Source: Cristatella mucedo (taxonomy: Eukaryota; Bryozoa; Phylactolaemata; Cristatellidae). Taken from it: a DNA stretch of 64,000 bases. The DNA is taken from NCBI GenBank assembly GCA_009760855.2, contig WPIO01000041.1, forward strand, positions 1,762,501 through 1,826,500, given 5' to 3'. A model generated the notes under the pieces. It was not told the DNA's origin. It was given only the letters and a program-made list of their open reading frames with translations, and searched no databases. Positions 1 to 12,018 of the stretch are shown here, in pieces. The position numbers and the translations under genes are program-made. Numbering within the stretch: the stretch's first letter is position 1; each line of letters starts with the position of its first letter.

Positions 1-72
1 GCGAGAGAAGCGGGATAGCGGGAGAAGCGGGATAGCGTGAGAAGCGGGAGAAGCGGGATAGCGGGAGGGGGG
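1..72. repeat. 17-bp minisatellite, truncated by window edge
   Basis: About four units of a 17-bp motif containing GAGAAGCGGGATAGCG, one of them shortened, followed by a G-rich run. The array may continue beyond the left edge of the window. Confidence 0.8.
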
Positions 73-81
73 AGGAAAAAA

Positions 82-242
82 GCTGAGCTGATTTAGCAGC
101 TTCATTTATAGAGCAGCAGAAAAGCCTTCGCGGCTACCGCAACCACTTGCAGTGGTCATTGAAGGATCGACCGCTGATGCAGCACTCAGATCCACGACCC
201 GATTCATTAAGGGCGAAGCACATTACCGCTGGGCTAAGACCA
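82..242 (-). mobile_element. SINE A, diverged copy
   Basis: Read on the minus strand, it has the layout of the better SINE A copies at 37.8, 40.1 and 58.05 kb: a tRNA-like head, then the body with GATAGCC-like and GCTCTTCTGTCGC-like blocks, then AGCTGATTTAGC at the 3' side. The head and box B are heavily mutated. Recognised by comparison within the window. Confidence 0.5.
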
Positions 243-250
243 AGATGGAA

Positions 251-368
<118 letters not shown>

Positions 369-381
369 ACGAGAACAGAGC

Positions 382-533
382 GAAATGGTTTAGCAGTTAA
401 GGTGCTCGCCCCGACCAAGGTCTGGCTGAGATCGTGGGCTCGAGCCGCGAGGCATACGTGAAGCACATGAATAGAGATTAAGTTCTCTTAGGGTGCTATA
501 AGTTCTCTTGGGGTGCTATGCAAATGCATTATA
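382..533 (+). mobile_element. SINE B (tRNA-derived, LINE-type 3' tail)
   Basis: The tRNA-like head has a box A-like TTTAGCAGTTAAGGTGC and a box B-like GGGCTCGAGCC. Then come GTGAAGCAC and the tail AGAGATTAAGTTCTCTTAGG, which matches the 3' end of the window's LINEs. The 20-bp tail segment is duplicated at about 479-518. The copy ends at a CA/TA microsatellite. Confidence 0.8.
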
Positions 534-537
534 CTCA

Positions 538-544
538 AACACAT

Positions 545-582
<38 letters not shown>

Positions 583-648
583 GGAGTATATATATATATA
601 TATATATGGAGTATATATATATATGGAGTATATATATATATATATGGA

Positions 649-722
<74 letters not shown>
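538..722. repeat. (CA)n/(TA)n microsatellite with GGAG interruptions
   Basis: A short CA run, then a long AT run broken at intervals by ATGGAGTATA. It lies at the 3' end of SINE B, the usual place for a tail-derived microsatellite. Confidence 0.95.
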
Positions 723-1875
723 AAACAACGAGTGAACAAAAGACATTTGGGTGGGCAGTGCGAGTACACTCACAATGCAGACTTCTTCATAATGCTGCTG
801 ACCACTATTTTACGGTAGGGAAGAACTCGATGAGAAGCAGCTAGGAAAACGTGAATGTGGCTGCTTTCCCTGGCACTGCTCACTACCGCCCGATGTCAAG
901 AGATGGGAGGAACTAGCAACTATTCTGAGTGACGAGGGTTGGGTGAGCGGAATTGGCTATTCGATGGTCCCGTACGTAAAACACTTTGCTAAAAACATGC
1001 TATAGCTTCTCTTTAGATGACGACACCATATCAGATATTAGATTTCAAGCAAGAACATTCACCAAACACTGAGACATCTCGACCTCGTACACCGCCCTCA
1101 TTCCTTTCGATAAGCCATCAGCTGACAATGAGCCTATGCCAACACATGCAATTTCTAATCTTGACTGGCTGGCAGTAATTTGTGATGCGATTCGCTCAGA
1201 ACCGCTACGAAGCGCCAAGTATGACGGGGGACAGTTCTTGAGCGAGCACGGACCCGCCGCCGAGTAGTGCTAGCGCCTTGCTGCTTAGCAGGCCGCCACT
1301 GCGCCACATCGTCTGCGCCTCTTCGGCTCCGCGGTAACAACGTTGAAGCAGTCTCAGAATCTCTGGCCAACTACTCGCCCACTGTTGAAATTGCGAGCAA
1401 CACGAAGCTCTGCACCGAATGCACCAATCTTCGGATACTTCGTCCAGCTGGCTCGGCGTCTTAATTGTTGGCTTAGCGCCCGATAGAGGCTTAATCGAGA
1501 GCTAAAGGTGGAAAATCCGAACGAAGCCAAATGAGCTCTCAAGTTGATTGGCCAGCTGCTAGCTCTCGCCTAAAGTCAACCTTCACATTAGGGTAGACGT
1601 AACCGCGTCTTAGCGGTGCGTTACTCGTCGCCGTAGCAGCAGACTGCGAACAAGCTTCCATCTCACAGCGGAATGTCTGACTGGCCCTAAGGACTCGTGG
1701 TCACAGACTGCATAGTCTAGTTACATCTGAGCCGTCGTCCGGGACCGGCTCTGGAAATAACACAGACGGCAAGCACCGCTCTGCAGCAGTCTTCGGGTTA
1801 AGCTATTTTATTAGATTTAACTGACATTTACTTATTTCTCAGCTATTTGGTTTCTAAAACGCGAGTTATTTTCCA

Positions 1876-1876
<1 letters not shown>
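723..1876. other. No gene or repeat recognised
   Basis: Unremarkable mixed-composition sequence. Short open frames on both strands around 1155-1542 overlap one another and show no domain or splice context I can support. Confidence 0.5.
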
Positions 1877-1916
<40 letters not shown>

Positions 1917-2025
1917 ATATATATATATATATGTGTGTTATATGTCTCTTCCTGTGTCCCTCTCTCTGTCTCTTTTTCTGTCTCTGTCAGACTGTCTGTC
2001 TGTCTGTCTGTCTGCCTCTCTCTCT
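1877..2025. repeat. (CT)n-(TA)n-(CTGT)n compound microsatellite
   Basis: Successive CT, TA, CT/CTTT and CTGT tracts. Confidence 0.9.
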
Positions 2026-2959
2026 CACTGTCACATACGTTGTTCGTAGCACATCCGCTCCTCCCTAGACCTCATTGCCAATTGACATAACGACATCCCT
2101 GACTTGATTACTTTAAAAAAGAAGCCAGAAAACCACTTGTTCATCACAGCATTTGCTTGTTCCACTTAGACTTTCCTTTACTTAATTGTGCGTACTGCAG
2201 TTGTGTTTGCTAATGGCACTAAGTTAACGCGCTTCTTTTCCCACCCTTTGTGTATTACCAACATTGAATTCTAGTTCTCATAGGGTGCTGCCCACATGCA
2301 CTATCGTCATTATTATCGTAGTTATCAGCGTCCCTCTGTCTCCAAAATCTGTGTAGTAATTTCCCAGCCACGCACTTTCGCATTTCGTAAGAACCCGCCT
2401 CGTTAGCTCAAAGTGGCGATACGTTATATTGTCGTTCCTTATTGCGGCTCTCTCAAGCACCGGATTGGTCGGAACATAAAATGGCCGCCATCGTCCCCCG
2501 CCCCCTCGTTCCGGTTGCTGGAGGACGTTAATGGTACGTGGGAGTGCTGCTGCGCTTGAAGCACTTGTTTTGTCTCCAACCAGCGTCAAATGCGGCATCA
2601 TAAGATGGAGGAGCATGGATGCCCTAAAGAACGCATGAAATAGCAAACTGGTCTCCTCATCGAGCACCTTTCTATAATGTAACGCCATCTGTAACTCCAC
2701 AGGGCATTACGTAAGGACAGCGAGGGATTTACGCTGGAAAGTTTTAGACAGCGCATTCAAAGCCCCGGCGGCTGTCGGCGCTGCTCATGAAAACAAACGG
2801 ACTCACTCCGCCTCGCGCAGCAAAGAGAAAGTGAGAAGCGTGGCTCGCCCGGTTTGAATCGATCAGCAAGCACGCGACCACTTACCCAGCTCTACTAACC
2901 GGACTACCCGCGTGGACGAGGGCATCCTTCAAGAGTGACCTGCAGTTTTGACCTCGTGC
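2026..2959. other. No supported gene
   Basis: A 140-codon minus-strand open frame (2278-2700) exists, but I recognise no domain, signal or splice structure in it. The segment 2250-2340 contains loosely SINE-like text (TAGGGTGCT). Nothing else recognised. Confidence 0.4.
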
Positions 2960-3112
2960 TTCGCTGATTCAGCCCAGTGGTTAAGGTGCTGGCCTCGAAC
3001 GCGGCCAAGGTATATGCATTTGATGACCGAAGTCGTTGGCTCGAGCCCCGCGAAATATGTGAAGCGCCTAAGTAGAGGTCAAGTTCACTTAGGGTGCTAT
3101 AAAAGTGAATTA
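2960..3112 (+). mobile_element. SINE B
   Basis: Head with AGCCCAGTGGTTAAGGTGCT (box A region) and TTGGCTCGAGCCCCGCG (box B region). Then GTGAAGCGCCTAAGTAGAGG and CACTTAGGGTGCTATAAAAG. It runs directly into a GT/GC microsatellite. Confidence 0.85.
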
Positions 3113-3202
3113 TATATGTGTGTGTGCGTGCGTTTGCGTGCGCGTGCGTGCGTGCGTGAGTGCTTGCGTGCGTGAGTGCGTGTGTGCGTGTGCGTGTGCT
3201 TT
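3113..3202. repeat. (TG)/(TGCG) microsatellite
   Basis: TGTGTG and GCGTGC alternation at the 3' end of the preceding SINE. Confidence 0.9.
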
Positions 3203-3789
3203 ACTCTAGACCGCGAGCTAAGGAAATTCATCTGATACTATGTGGCATGTCCGCGGGCAGTATGTCCGAGGGACCGGTAAGAGGATTGACCTGGCGACAC
3301 AACCACCGCAGACGATCCTTCTGACGCGTCGAGCTGCTTAACACGCCCTTTTCACATTCCCGTTGTCGGCCGCTGGCATGCTCAAGGCCCGGCTCCTCCT
3401 GTCCGCCCTCTCACTGCACGCTTAATCCTGGTTTGCATTCCTGACCGACAGGTGGGGAGGGCTAGCCAGTTGGCCATTTCCTTGGGCGTGCGGGCGGGCG
3501 AGCGGAGAGGCAACGCACTCAGTCAGCCGCCGCCGCCGCCGCGTTGGCCCTGCAGATCTTGCCCTGCGGAGACCGAGCAGCAGGAGAGTCTCGGCCGCTC
3601 TCGCTCTGCCTGCCTGCGCTCCGGCGGCGAGGCAGGCTGCGAAGCCGATCAAGGAGCTCTGCTCCGTTTCTCCGCTCCAACGCCAGCGGAGGCTCGAGGA
3701 TAGAGTGGCATAGGGTGGACGGGTGCTGAGGAGGGGATGGGTGAGGCATGCAAGCTTTGGGGCGCCGACGTCTACATGCCTGCGCGCCG
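3203..3789. other. GC-rich unique sequence
   Basis: GC-rich with a CCGCCG tract near 3528-3542. Overlapping frames are open on both strands, as expected from composition. No supported gene. Confidence 0.45.
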
Positions 3790-4328
<539 letters not shown>

Positions 4329-5207
4329 GCTAACTACCGGTTTGGCTTCACTTGCTTGCAACAGTCCGATCTCTTCACTCCTCCAGTCACTCGCGCAGTC
4401 GAACCACTTCCGCTCTCCGACTTCCCAGGCCTTCGGATCGTAAGCACCGACAGTATGGCTCCATCTTCCGGCTTCAGTTACCACCCGAATCGCATCATTG
4501 AAGTTTCGGCTACAGAAGCATGTAATCATATCAGCTTTCCTTGCGCCATCAAAGAAGCGTCGTCTTTGTTCCTGTATGCTTTGCAAGCTCATTTGCATGC
4601 AATTAATTGCATATTATTAATCACGGGTCCAAGTAACCCTGCGGCACTGAGTACCTTCATGTGTGCTTTTGAAGCTTGTGTAAGCATGATACTTATGTGC
4701 TCGTGTATGCTTGTCAGTGGGTGAACCTTGAATTGAATGTTCTTAACAATCGGCTATTGCTTCTCTGGTAGTGATTTTTGAAGCACCTGTATAGAGCTTC
4801 GGTTTTCTTTTATGCTATGCAAAAAGTGACATTATTATTATTATTATTATTACCATTATTCTGCGAACGCAGATGAAAAGGAAGGTCGTTGCTGGTGTCA
4901 GGCTGCGGTTTTTAGCATCGAACCCCCTCCTCTCTGGATTGCTGTGAAGCGTCTGCTAAGGTAACCGCTGCAAAGCCAGCCAGTGGTGACAGCCAGCACT
5001 CGACTTTGCCAGCCTGCTTGTCATCTTGACAAAGCCAGCCTGCTTCGAATGGGCATCGCCTGGCCTATATAAGCCGCCACCGACCGGAATCTGGATCGGC
5101 CCCAAGTATACTCTGGTGCGTAGCTGCGGTCCATAGCGTTCCTTGGCTACCGTTCGAATAGATGTTGACGCTAGCCATCGATCAACCATAAAACATCCCA
5201 GCCAGGC
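4329..5207. other. No gene recognised; short (ATT)n
   Basis: Mixed sequence with an ATT run at about 4831-4860. No coding evidence. Confidence 0.45.
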
Positions 5208-5372
5208 TTTAGCTGATTCAGCGAAGCCTTGCTCGTATAGGACTGAAGGGCCTTAACGGCTATCATCGCTGCTTGTAGCATGCAATAGAGGATCGCTCGC
5301 TGCAGGATTCGAACTCACTACCTGGGTCGCGAAGAGCGAGCACCTTACTCATATTTGGCTCCATTGCGACAC
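5208..5372 (-). mobile_element. SINE A, diverged
   Basis: On the minus strand: a box A region resembling AAGGTGCTCGCTCTTCGCGA, then box B-like GTTCGAATCCTGCAG, then GCGATCC-like and GATAGCCGTTAAGG blocks, then AGCTAAAGCC at the end. Confidence 0.65.
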
Positions 5373-5589
5373 ATCAGGGAAAGAGCGTGCAATTTGCTGC
5401 CTGATACCTCAGCGTTTGCCCGACGACCGCCGGAACCGTCCGCCATGTTGGCTCGCTTGTCGTTTATCGGATGGGGCTTAAAAGTCAAAGCGAGAAGCTC
5501 TCTATGACGACTTATCCCTTAACAGCAAAAAAGGGCTAACACACAGCGCTCCTAAATGTCAAATCAAGGGATGGCGTGATTTCAGGAGG

Positions 5590-6150
5590 GAGTGAGATTC
5601 AGACTTTGGAAGCATGGCAAGTGCAAGCAGTCATCGAAGAATTTTGACGTTGTTTAGGGACCGTTTATCGACCTGGGTAAGATGAGCGGGTGGTAGGTAA
5701 GGAGGACTGATTAGGAAGTATTTCAGATAGGTATTCTGCATCGAGAGAGTGATGGGATCAAACAATGAGCAACCTTGACCTTTAAGTCGTTTCGATGCTT
5801 GGTCAGTGCAGATCCATGAGAAGTCTGCTTAATCTGGCCAAGTGCCGTTCCATGACAGACAAGGCTAGCAATAGTTTAACAACAACTGTAAGCGCCTAAT
5901 TGCAAAGCAGTGAGAAGTGCAAGTACCGATTACAGACGTATAGACACGAAGTCATAAATGCATGCAATAGCTTGGTGGTGTATCTATATCCAATCAAGCC
6001 CAAGTATTTGCAATATTCTGCAGCTAAAAGTAGGCAGACTTTACTGCAGAGCTGATGAAGTTATCCAGTGTCAAGGTCACTTTCGAATTGGGCACCCAGA
6101 TTCCATGCAGAGGCTGCAGGAGATATGTCGGCAGAGCCAATTTGAAGATA
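5590..6150 (-). mobile_element. Ancient copy of the dominant LINE (RT C-terminal region)
   Basis: Best seen beside the minus copy at 27.5-28.0 kb. Shared landmarks in order are TTTCAGATAGG, a TTGCTTGACTGGTAGCCAG-like stretch, TGACAGACAAGGCTAG, CTGCAGCTAAAAGTAGGCAG, GAGATATGTCGGCAGAGCC and the following CAATTT. Many substitutions and indels place it far older than the other copies. Confidence 0.6.
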
Positions 6151-6672
6151 GTAATAATACATTTGTTATAACAGCCTCGTACAACTCAATCTCTGTCAAC
6201 ACAATTTACATTTTCATACCAAGAATCCTCAGAAATAATCCCACTCTAGTGCCATCTAGCGTTTCGAATTCGTAGCGAGCTCATTATGAGCTCATTCAGA
6301 GGGCTAGGAATTCCAGACTTTGAGCTAGGCAAGCGCGTAAACATTAGTCCTAAGTTTGTCTTAATGTTATTCAACCTTGCTCTCGTGCAAGTGCGAACCT
6401 CAGCCATACATTCCGCAAAGGAGTAAAGACGGTTATGTGGAGAGTTCCAAGAAGGCAAGGGGATAGATAGAAGCACAGGGGATGCAGCCGTGCACTATCT
6501 GCGCACACCTGTATATACATGTGTATAGGAAAGTTTGGATTGTACTAGGCAAAGGCATCAGCTAGGAGAGAATAAATGGGGAAAAATAATTGGACCAAGA
6601 AGAGAGCTGGGGGGGATCTTCACATTTCAGGGCTCACCCCTGGCGATTGACCGTTGCACAGATATACGCTCT
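6151..6672. other. No gene recognised
   Basis: Mixed sequence without recognisable coding or repeat structure. Confidence 0.4.
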
Positions 6673-6822
6673 AATATAATAATACAACTCATTTGTATAG
6701 CACCCTTGGAGAACTTGATCTCTATTCATGCGCTTCACGTATGCGCGGGGCTCGAGCCCACGACCTCGGCCGAACAATGGTCGGGGCGAGCACCTTAACC
6801 ACTGGGCCAAACCAGCTCTGAA
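6673..6822 (-). mobile_element. SINE B, well preserved
   Basis: Minus strand reads TTTGGCCCAGTGGTTAAGGT (box A), GTGGGCTCGAGCCCCGCG (box B), ACGTGAAGCGCATGAATAGA, then GATCAAGTTCTCCAAGGGTG and a TATTATTATA-type tail. One of the clearest full-length copies here. Confidence 0.88.
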
Positions 6823-7675
6823 ATCCCTCACTGAGAGAGGCACTACGCTGACGCAATGAGTGCAGTGCCAGCGATGGCCCGGCGAGACGATAGCGGCTCA
6901 AGAAAGTATGTACATCGGTCCAAGGTTGTGGAGACAATAAGTAGCGAAGGCGAGATATTCGGCCGGTAGCAACGGCTCGCGAGCTGGCGACAGCGGGCAA
7001 TGAGACTGGCTTTACTGCCAGCGAAGGCGCAAACTGCACCGAGAAACGATGCGGTTACGAAGTGGGCGTTCTATTTCCGTCGACACACCGATGGCCAAGG
7101 ATCCAGAGTGCGAGCGCTCAGAGCAGCCGGCGGCGGCACGGCACGCGATTTGCGGCTGATCTGACGACGAGTCTGCTCAATCGCGAGAATCGCAGTAATG
7201 CTGCTGTAATCCGGCAAGGTTTTGAGAGCCGGCTCGAGGCCTTGGGGGCCGCCTCTCGCTTTACAGTAAGACAACCGCCGGCGAAGACGTAGATTCTCCG
7301 TCAAAGCTTCGGTCGCTCTGAATGCGGAGGCGATTCGTGCTCCTTTTTTTTCCTCGCCTATCGCCTTATTCGATTCAGGAAGCGTTCGGCGTGAATTCGA
7401 ACGCGGCGGCTCGCAGATCGGAGATACGCCGGAATGTGGTCGCCGCTTCCGCCTCAGCAATTCGAACGCAAAATATGCCGCCGCCCGGTCAGCTCTCGCG
7501 AGCAGCACTCGAGCTGACCGATCGCACACGCAGGCTAATGGAATAGGGAAATACGCGGCTACGCTGTATCTCTTCGCAGCAGCAGCGGCGGTTGCAGCTT
7601 CGACGCTTCCGGCTTCGAGGCTCCGGCCCGAGATTTCTCAACGAGCATCATGGCCGCCGCCGTCGTTCGCGAATT
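6823..7675. other. No supported gene
   Basis: Frames are open on both strands (for example minus 7071-7529), but with no recognisable domain. Composition is moderately GC-rich. Confidence 0.35.
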
Positions 7676-7825
7676 ATAGTGATAATGATGACACGATTCA
7701 TTTGTATAGCGCCCTAAGAGAACTTGATCTCTATTCAAGCGCTTCACATATGCCTCGGGATTCGCGTCCACAGACCTCAGCCAGACCTTGGCCGGGGCGA
7801 GCGCTTTAACCACTTTACCAAAAAA
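7676..7825 (-). mobile_element. SINE B
   Basis: Minus strand shows AAGTGGTTAAAGCGCTCGCC, a degraded box B region, GTGAAGCGCTTGAATAGAGA, TCAAGTTCTCTTAGGGCGCT and an ATCATTATC-type tail. It lies a few bases from the SINE A copy that follows, in the same orientation. Confidence 0.85.
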
Positions 7826-7830
7826 AAAAT

Positions 7831-8000
7831 CCTAGCTGAGTAAACAGCCTCTTTTTGTATAGCGACAGAAGAGCCTTTACGGCTATCACCACCGCTTGCA
7901 GTGGCGATAAAGAATCGCCTCACCGCAGGAATCGAACCCACGACCTCGGGACCGAGGCCGTGAAAGCAACCGCCTTACCTAGTGTGCCATCACCAAACCA
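7831..8000 (-). mobile_element. SINE A
   Basis: Minus strand: GTGATGGCACACTAGGTAAG (box A region), an inverted repeat around CGGTCCCGAGGTCGTGGG, box B GGTTCGATTCCTGC, GCGATTC, GATAGCCGTAAAGGCTCTTC, TGTCGCTATAC and AGCTAGGATT. Confidence 0.88.
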
Positions 8001-8119
8001 GCTCGGCTCATCGCTCTCGCTACCACCGCTCAGCTTCGCTCGAGAGATTGGCGAGTTTTTTTGGTGGGTGTGGGTGCAACGTGCAGCGAGGAGCCCGAGT
8101 GCTATACACACTAGAAATG

Positions 8120-8245
8120 CATACCCAGTGGCGGTCGGCGGCACATCAAGGTCTGGCCGCGATCGTGGATTCGAGCCCCGTGGGATGTGGGAAGCGCCCG
8201 AATAGAGATTAAGTTCTCTTACGGCGAGCCACGTAGATGAATTGT
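8120..8245 (+). mobile_element. SINE B, partial
   Basis: Contains ACCCAGTGGCGGTCGG (weak box A), GTGGATTCGAGCCCCG (box B), GGGAAGCGCCCGAATAGAGA and TTAAGTTCTCTTACGG. Confidence 0.8.
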
Positions 8246-9340
8246 ACGCATTTCATATGCACCAGCTCGAGGCGTCACCGCCGCGGCTGCACTAGAGTGG
8301 CCGCCGTGCGGGCGGTGGGTAGCTCTCGACAAGAGCCGACTCGCCCTGTTCGTTCGATTGAAAGCAAGTCGTACTGCCTTGACCTAGCGAGCTCGATGGC
8401 GCTCGACGGCAGGCAGGCGGCAGGTCGGCCGCCGCCGCCGCCGCCGCGGAAGGGTAGAGAGCTGACTACTCGAGCAGACACCTCGGCCTTCTCTTTCTCT
8501 CGCAGTGACGGACGACTCTCGCCGCCGCCGCCGCCGCCGCCCACGACGCGTGCGCTAGTTGACTCGGAAGCTCTACAGCGGCTGCGAGCACGCGGCTTCC
8601 TACAACGGCCGGTGCCATTCTCGAAACCGCATTTACGCCATTCCGGGGCTCGCAATTGATAATTAGCACGAGGGAAGCTGCTGGCCGTAAATCAGGCGCT
8701 CCTTCTCGATCTATCTATCGGACGCTGGCCGGTGGCCGGCCGGTCGGCTTCGCATGCAGCCTCCAACCAGTGTCAAGTCCGGGTCAGCCGGTCTCACGGC
8801 CAACGACAGCTGCGACAGCTGCGACAGCTGGAGAGCGAGCTAAGTGAGCAATCTCTCCGGAGGTGCCTGGATTACGAATGCATTCGGCGACGGGGGGGCG
8901 GGCGGGCGGGTCGGGACGGGGCGGGGAGGCCATTAGGGCAGCAACCGAAGAGGGGTAGAGGGGGCGACCGAACGCATCGACCGCGATAGAAAAAAGTGGC
9001 TGAAAAGTGCCGTCACTTACCTATCTCGCCGACGTTGACCCCTGCGAACATCGTAGCGATTAATAAACGCGATTCCATTCATTCGTACCTGGCTACATGA
9101 GGGCCGGCCGGGTTCCGAGCTGCTTAGGGTCGAACACTCTTCCCTGGGTGGGTGTTGCAAAGGGCAAATCCAACGGCCAATGGGCAGCTTCAGAAGAGAT
9201 CGGGCAGCCCCTTGGCAGCCAGCTGCAAGCAGCAACCGTTTGACTTGGAGGAAGCTGCGGCTGCTGCTGCTGCTCTTGCAGCAGCAGCAGCCGCAGCAGC
9301 CGCAGCCGCATCTAGCAGCTGGTGAGTAACCCAAGCCATG
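8246..9340. other. CpG-rich domain, no supported gene
   Basis: High GC with CCGCCG runs (about 8430-8450 and 8520-8542), a short 9-bp CAGCTGCGA repeat (8808-8835) and a CAG/CTG tract (9253-9312). Several overlapping frames are open on both strands because stop codons are rare at this composition. It could be a promoter-type island, but no exon is demonstrable. Confidence 0.4.
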
Positions 9341-9985
9341 CGGGGCACAAGCCATCGTCCATCTGCGCCCGAGGAGACCGAAAATCTGGGACTGCGTTTG
9401 ACCTCGTTCTTCTCCGACCTATCGACGAGGAACTTCCGGCCTCTCGCGTTAAGGAGTGAGGCACCGAGCGGTCTTGACTGCCGACGCAGCGCCCGATTGA
9501 GCAGTCGAGGATTGAGCGAGGCTGACGCGCTTCACCTGGCGAAATAATGCACGAAAGGCCAATATGTTTGCTACAGCTGCTAATGTATACGGAGAATTCA
9601 GTTCTTCTGTTGCAGTTCGAAACTAAGAAGCCAGCTGGTCGTCTACTGAACGCAGGAGGGCGGTTGGTGTGAGCCCAAAAAGCTTCGCAAGCCAGACCGA
9701 GAATCTGGTGCTATCGCCCGAATTCCAGCCTCGGTTGCTTAACTACTAGCCAGGCGCACCACTCGGGTCAATGTGACCTACTAATACCTCTGGTTATACT
9801 ACGTAAGGGCATAACGTAACTAGGAGTCTGAAAAAGTTCAGGTTCCGGAAGTGAGTTCAACGGGATTGCGCTGTGAGAGCCCCCTAGAACAGATTTCTCT
9901 TCTGAGTTCAACCGGATATACAATTTCCGTTTGCATTCAACACCACTACCGGAACAATGCTCATGCTAATCGCGACGGGCATTGC
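9341..9985. other. No gene recognised
   Basis: Mixed sequence without coding or repeat evidence. Confidence 0.4.
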
Positions 9986-10046
9986 AGTGTGTATGTGTGT
10001 GTGTTTTCGTGTACATGTGCGTGTTCGTACCTGCTCGCGCGCGCGC

Positions 10047-10096
<50 letters not shown>

Positions 10097-10145
10097 ATGA
10101 GTGCGTGAGTGTGTGTGAGTTGCGTTCGTGTATGCGTTCGCGTGT
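9986..10145. repeat. (CG)n-(GT)n microsatellite
   Basis: GTGTGT, then about 26 bp of alternating CG, then about 34 bp of GT and a decayed GT tail. Alternating purine-pyrimidine of this length is a classical Z-DNA-prone sequence. Confidence 0.95.
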
Positions 10146-11900
10146 GCAACAAACGAGATCTGACCGAGCTACGCCATTGCAGGCCTCCATAAAAGTGTGC
10201 CTCTCGTCATTATAAGCACGCGAGTGCACTCAAGTTCAGAGACTGAAATCACTGCGCTACGGCAAGGGTCATGAAAGGACCTGGTGGGTAATTGCCAAAG
10301 CAGCCTCTTTGTCAACCGAGCCGCAGTAGATCTTTCGCCTCCTACAGGAGCGGCTGCCCTCACCGCCCAGGCCAGATCAATGTTCGGTTCATTCTCGACA
10401 AAATTCTGGCCACAGCACGAAAGGATGGAAGTATCAACACAAAGGAGAGCGCGAGAGATGGGGAAATAGAGGGCGAGAGAGAGAGAGAGAGAGGGGGGGT
10501 AGAGGGGGGAGAGAGGCAGAGAACGAGGGAGAGAGAGAGAGCTAGGAGCGAGCGTTCCACGAAACAGTGAGCGATTGAGCAAGTGACAGGCGGAGGGAGA
10601 GAGACGGTGGCAGATGAACGTTGACAAACACGGAGACGATACGTAGAAGGTAGCGGGTTCTTCCGCGCTGCTCGCCTACCTGGCTCGCTCCACCCCCCCC
10701 CCCCGCGCTCGCCTACCTGGCTCGCTCTGCCGCACTCGCCCACGCTCGCCTTTTCCGCTCTCCAGAGTCCACGTCTCCCTAGTCAGAACCGCGCCGCGAA
10801 CATCGCTCGTGTGGATCTCATTTCGAGTGTCGCACGTCAGCCGCGCTCATTTGCCAGCGCTCCGAAGAAATCAACAGCTGCTGCAGCTCGCGTTTCCGCG
10901 CGATATCCCGACTAATTCGAGGGTTTTACAAGCGGCTGCCCTCCACTAACGGCCAGGATAGGGTAAATAACCATTACGGGGCGACGCCGGGGGTAGCGAA
11001 GACCAGTGCAGAATGGATTTTTGGAGCCGCTACTATCTTTCTCGCAGGTTCGTTCTGCTTAGCAAGCCGTCGTCCTCCCTGCTTCCGCACTTCGTATCCG
11101 CTTCCTCCCGCTCTTCCTTTCTTCGTTCCTTCCTTCCTTCCTCCCTCCACCCCCCCCCCCTGCTCGGTTTGCACTGGCTTCAGTGCCGGTTGACGGTTGA
11201 CGGGCAGGAGCACATGGCCTGAGCGTTAATTGCCCATCTGAGGTCGAACGTTCAGGCACAAGACAGCCCGAGCTGGTGTAGGGGCAAGTGCACGAAGTCT
11301 TGCGAGCTTAGCGCCTGCTTATTTGTCTCGCACTCAGATAGCGCCGCGCTGCTTTGGGCAAGAGCGGACGGAAGAGCGTGATGGCACTCGGCTAGTCCAT
11401 ACAGCCCGACCGGTCGGCGGCGGCGGCGGCGGCGGCGGCCGAGCAGCAGCTGCAGCTCGGCTCAGGCAAGCTAGCCAGCTAGGTAGCGAACCACTTACAA
11501 GTGCGTGAGCTGTCTGTACTTTCTCAGCGCGTCACTTCGCAGGATCGTCACTCGTGTTCCATGCAGTCGCCTGCAATGAGACAGCACGCTGCAAGAGCGA
11601 GGCCACGTCGCTCGTGCGCGATAAAGAGGCCAAAGCGCTCGTGCGCGAGAGTGAGGCCGGTGCAGAGCTATCGCAGCGGTTGACGCTGATGGCCGCGGCC
11701 CCTAAGTAGCAGGACCCCGAGTGCTAGGTGCCCCCGATGATTACGCGGGATTGGATGTGAGGAGAGCTGGTCAGCAGGACGCGCGTCGGGATGTGACGAA
11801 TAACTTCGACTCCAGTCACTATTCGGAGCGAAACGATGTCCAACCTTCTGGAGGGAAACGAAAATAAAGAGTCACGTGCGAGTCTCACGCTTAAGCTGTA
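10146..11900. other. GC-rich sequence with short simple repeats
   Basis: Holds GA-rich patches (10470-10545), a C homopolymer (about 10690-10703) with the duplicated block GCTCGCCTACCTGGCTCGCT on each side, a CTTCCTTC patch (about 11120-11145) and a CGG run (about 11415-11442). No supported coding exon. Confidence 0.4.
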
Positions 11901-11906
11901 TCTCAC

Positions 11907-11980
11907 TAATCGGGCACTCCGCCAGAATTTGCTTCCAGCTATCCGAAGTATCTTCAAGTGCTTCAAGACTTCGAACGTGT
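11907..11980 (-). CDS. Candidate internal exon with one leucine-rich repeat
   Basis: On the minus strand a pyrimidine-rich tract ending CCTAACCCAG is followed by codons reading TFEVLKHLKILRIAGSKF. This fits the LRR spacing F..L..L..L.I. The segment ends at a GTGAGA donor-like site, giving 74 nt and about 24 residues, one LRR unit. It lies about 3 kb downstream, on the same strand, of the signal-peptide/LRRNT exon at 14970-15193. Against it: the pyrimidine tract comes partly from the adjacent GACA microsatellite, and the acceptor phase in the LRR frame is 1 whereas the first exon ends in phase 2. A direct join therefore does not keep the LRR frame, and another exon would be needed between them. 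Inference only. Confidence 0.25.
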
Positions 11981-12018
11981 CTGGGTTAGGTGATAAAAGG
12001 AGACAGAGATTTGACACA

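Noticed and set aside
2278-2700. 140-codon minus-strand frame
   Set aside because: No domain, signal peptide, splice context or second line of evidence. Length is within chance for 64 kb.
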